This document shows positions 63,728 through 64,000 of a stretch of 64,000 nt of DNA, in pieces; position 1 is the stretch's first letter; every line of letters starts with the position of its first letter. Under the pieces are notes generated by a model, which was not told the origin of the DNA, ran no database searches, and was given only the letters and a program-made list of their open reading frames with translations. Source of the stretch: Erwinia sp. JUb26 (GTDB taxonomy: Bacteria; Pseudomonadota; Gammaproteobacteria; Enterobacterales; Enterobacteriaceae). The stretch covers positions 401,476 through 465,475 of the forward strand of contig NZ_RJVB01000002.1 of assembly GCF_003751505.1 (NCBI RefSeq), read 5' to 3'. The position numbers and the translations under genes were made by a program.

Positions 63728-64000
63728 CCAGAAAGCAAAAAACCCGCCGAGGCGGGTTTCTTTTTGAATGAGTTGAAGCTGACCGTTAAGCCGCGTTCTC
63801 TTCATAGAGAGCGTCGTGGACAGTCATTCATCTGCCAGAATGCAAAAAACCCGCCGAAGCGGGTTTTTTATTGAATGAGTTGAAGCTGACCTTTAAGCCG
63901 CGTTCTCTTCATAGAGAGCGTCGTGGACAGTCATTCATCTGCCAGAATGCAAAAAACCCGCCGAAGCGGGTTTCTTTTTGAATGAGTTGAAGCTGACCTT
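63728..64000 (-). repeat. 107-bp tandem repeats downstream of rnpB, each with a terminator
   Basis: The stem-loop ACCCGCC-GA(A/G)-GGCGGGT recurs with CCC at 63743, 63850 and 63957, a period of exactly 107 bp, to the window edge. Read on the minus strand, each unit has GATGAATGACTGTCCACGAC, an ACGCGGCTTA segment, AGGTCAGCTTCAACT, then the terminator AAACCCGCTTCGGCGGGTTT. E. coli has 113-bp repeats with the same order and near-identical blocks behind the RNase P RNA gene, each repeat containing the end of the RNA. So rnpB should lie just right of 64000 on the minus strand; its very 3' end may already be in the last bases. Confidence 0.85.

Overview
This 64 kb window looks like chromosome of a gamma-proteobacterium of the Enterobacterales, most likely an Erwinia/Pantoea-type (Erwiniaceae) environmental or plant-associated species. 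That placement is inference. It rests on E. coli-like gene order (rlmG-ygjP ... ygjR-sstT ... uxaA-exuR-yqjA-mzrA-yqjCDEK-yqjF-yqjG ... yhaJ-yhaK, ending in the repeats that follow rnpB), on the high GC of the coding regions, and on a complete pqqABCDEF cluster. No rRNA, tRNA, insertion sequence, prophage or CRISPR array was recognised.

Layout. 0.2-1.0 kb: nlpA lipoprotein. 1.3-2.7 kb: a MarT/FidL-like membrane regulator pair. 3.1-8.9 kb: a choline trimethylamine-lyase operon (acylating aldehyde dehydrogenase, CutC, CutD, two SMR transporters) with no microcompartment shell gene in the window. 9-11.2 kb: a UPF0149 protein and an MFS transporter behind a perfect Fur box. 11.2-12.7 kb: a non-coding island of repeats (71-bp direct pair, octamer array, 109-bp tandem repeats). 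12.7-18.8 kb: a Fur-box-preceded operon chaN - tonB - periplasmic oligopeptidase - HasR-like TonB-dependent receptor. 18.9-24.75 kb: pqqABCDEF, including the 23-residue PqqA precursor, followed by an M19 dipeptidase. 26-30.3 kb: L-idonate catabolism (idnD-idnO-idnT, then idnR after a terminator) with CRP and IdnR/GntR sites. 30.5-34.1 kb: fadH, a higBA toxin-antitoxin pair and a YfiH-family protein.

34.2-64 kb follows the E. coli backbone but is interrupted at 36.1-49.1 kb by an organophosphate island. A leftward operon (inositol-monophosphatase-family enzyme, organophosphate:phosphate antiporter, histidine acid phosphatase/phytase) and a rightward operon (AfuABC-like ABC importer plus a second inositol-monophosphatase-family enzyme) flank two LacI-type repressors with almost identical recognition helices. 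The motif TGCAC-N4-GTGCA occurs in front of both operons and, with one mismatch, in front of one repressor. I read this as one coordinated system for scavenging sugar phosphates or inositol phosphates (possibly phytate products), and it is the most interesting unit in the window. A ClC transporter gene closes the island.

The remaining backbone carries ygjR, sstT, uxaB-uxaA and exuR with candidate ExuR operators, the yqj stress-membrane genes, an unlisted 46-codon membrane ORF, yhaJ/yhaK, and a divergent TetR/DUF1348 pair with two perfect palindromes. The window ends in a 107-bp tandem array matching the remembered 3'-flanking repeats of rnpB, so the RNase P RNA gene should lie just beyond the right edge on the minus strand.
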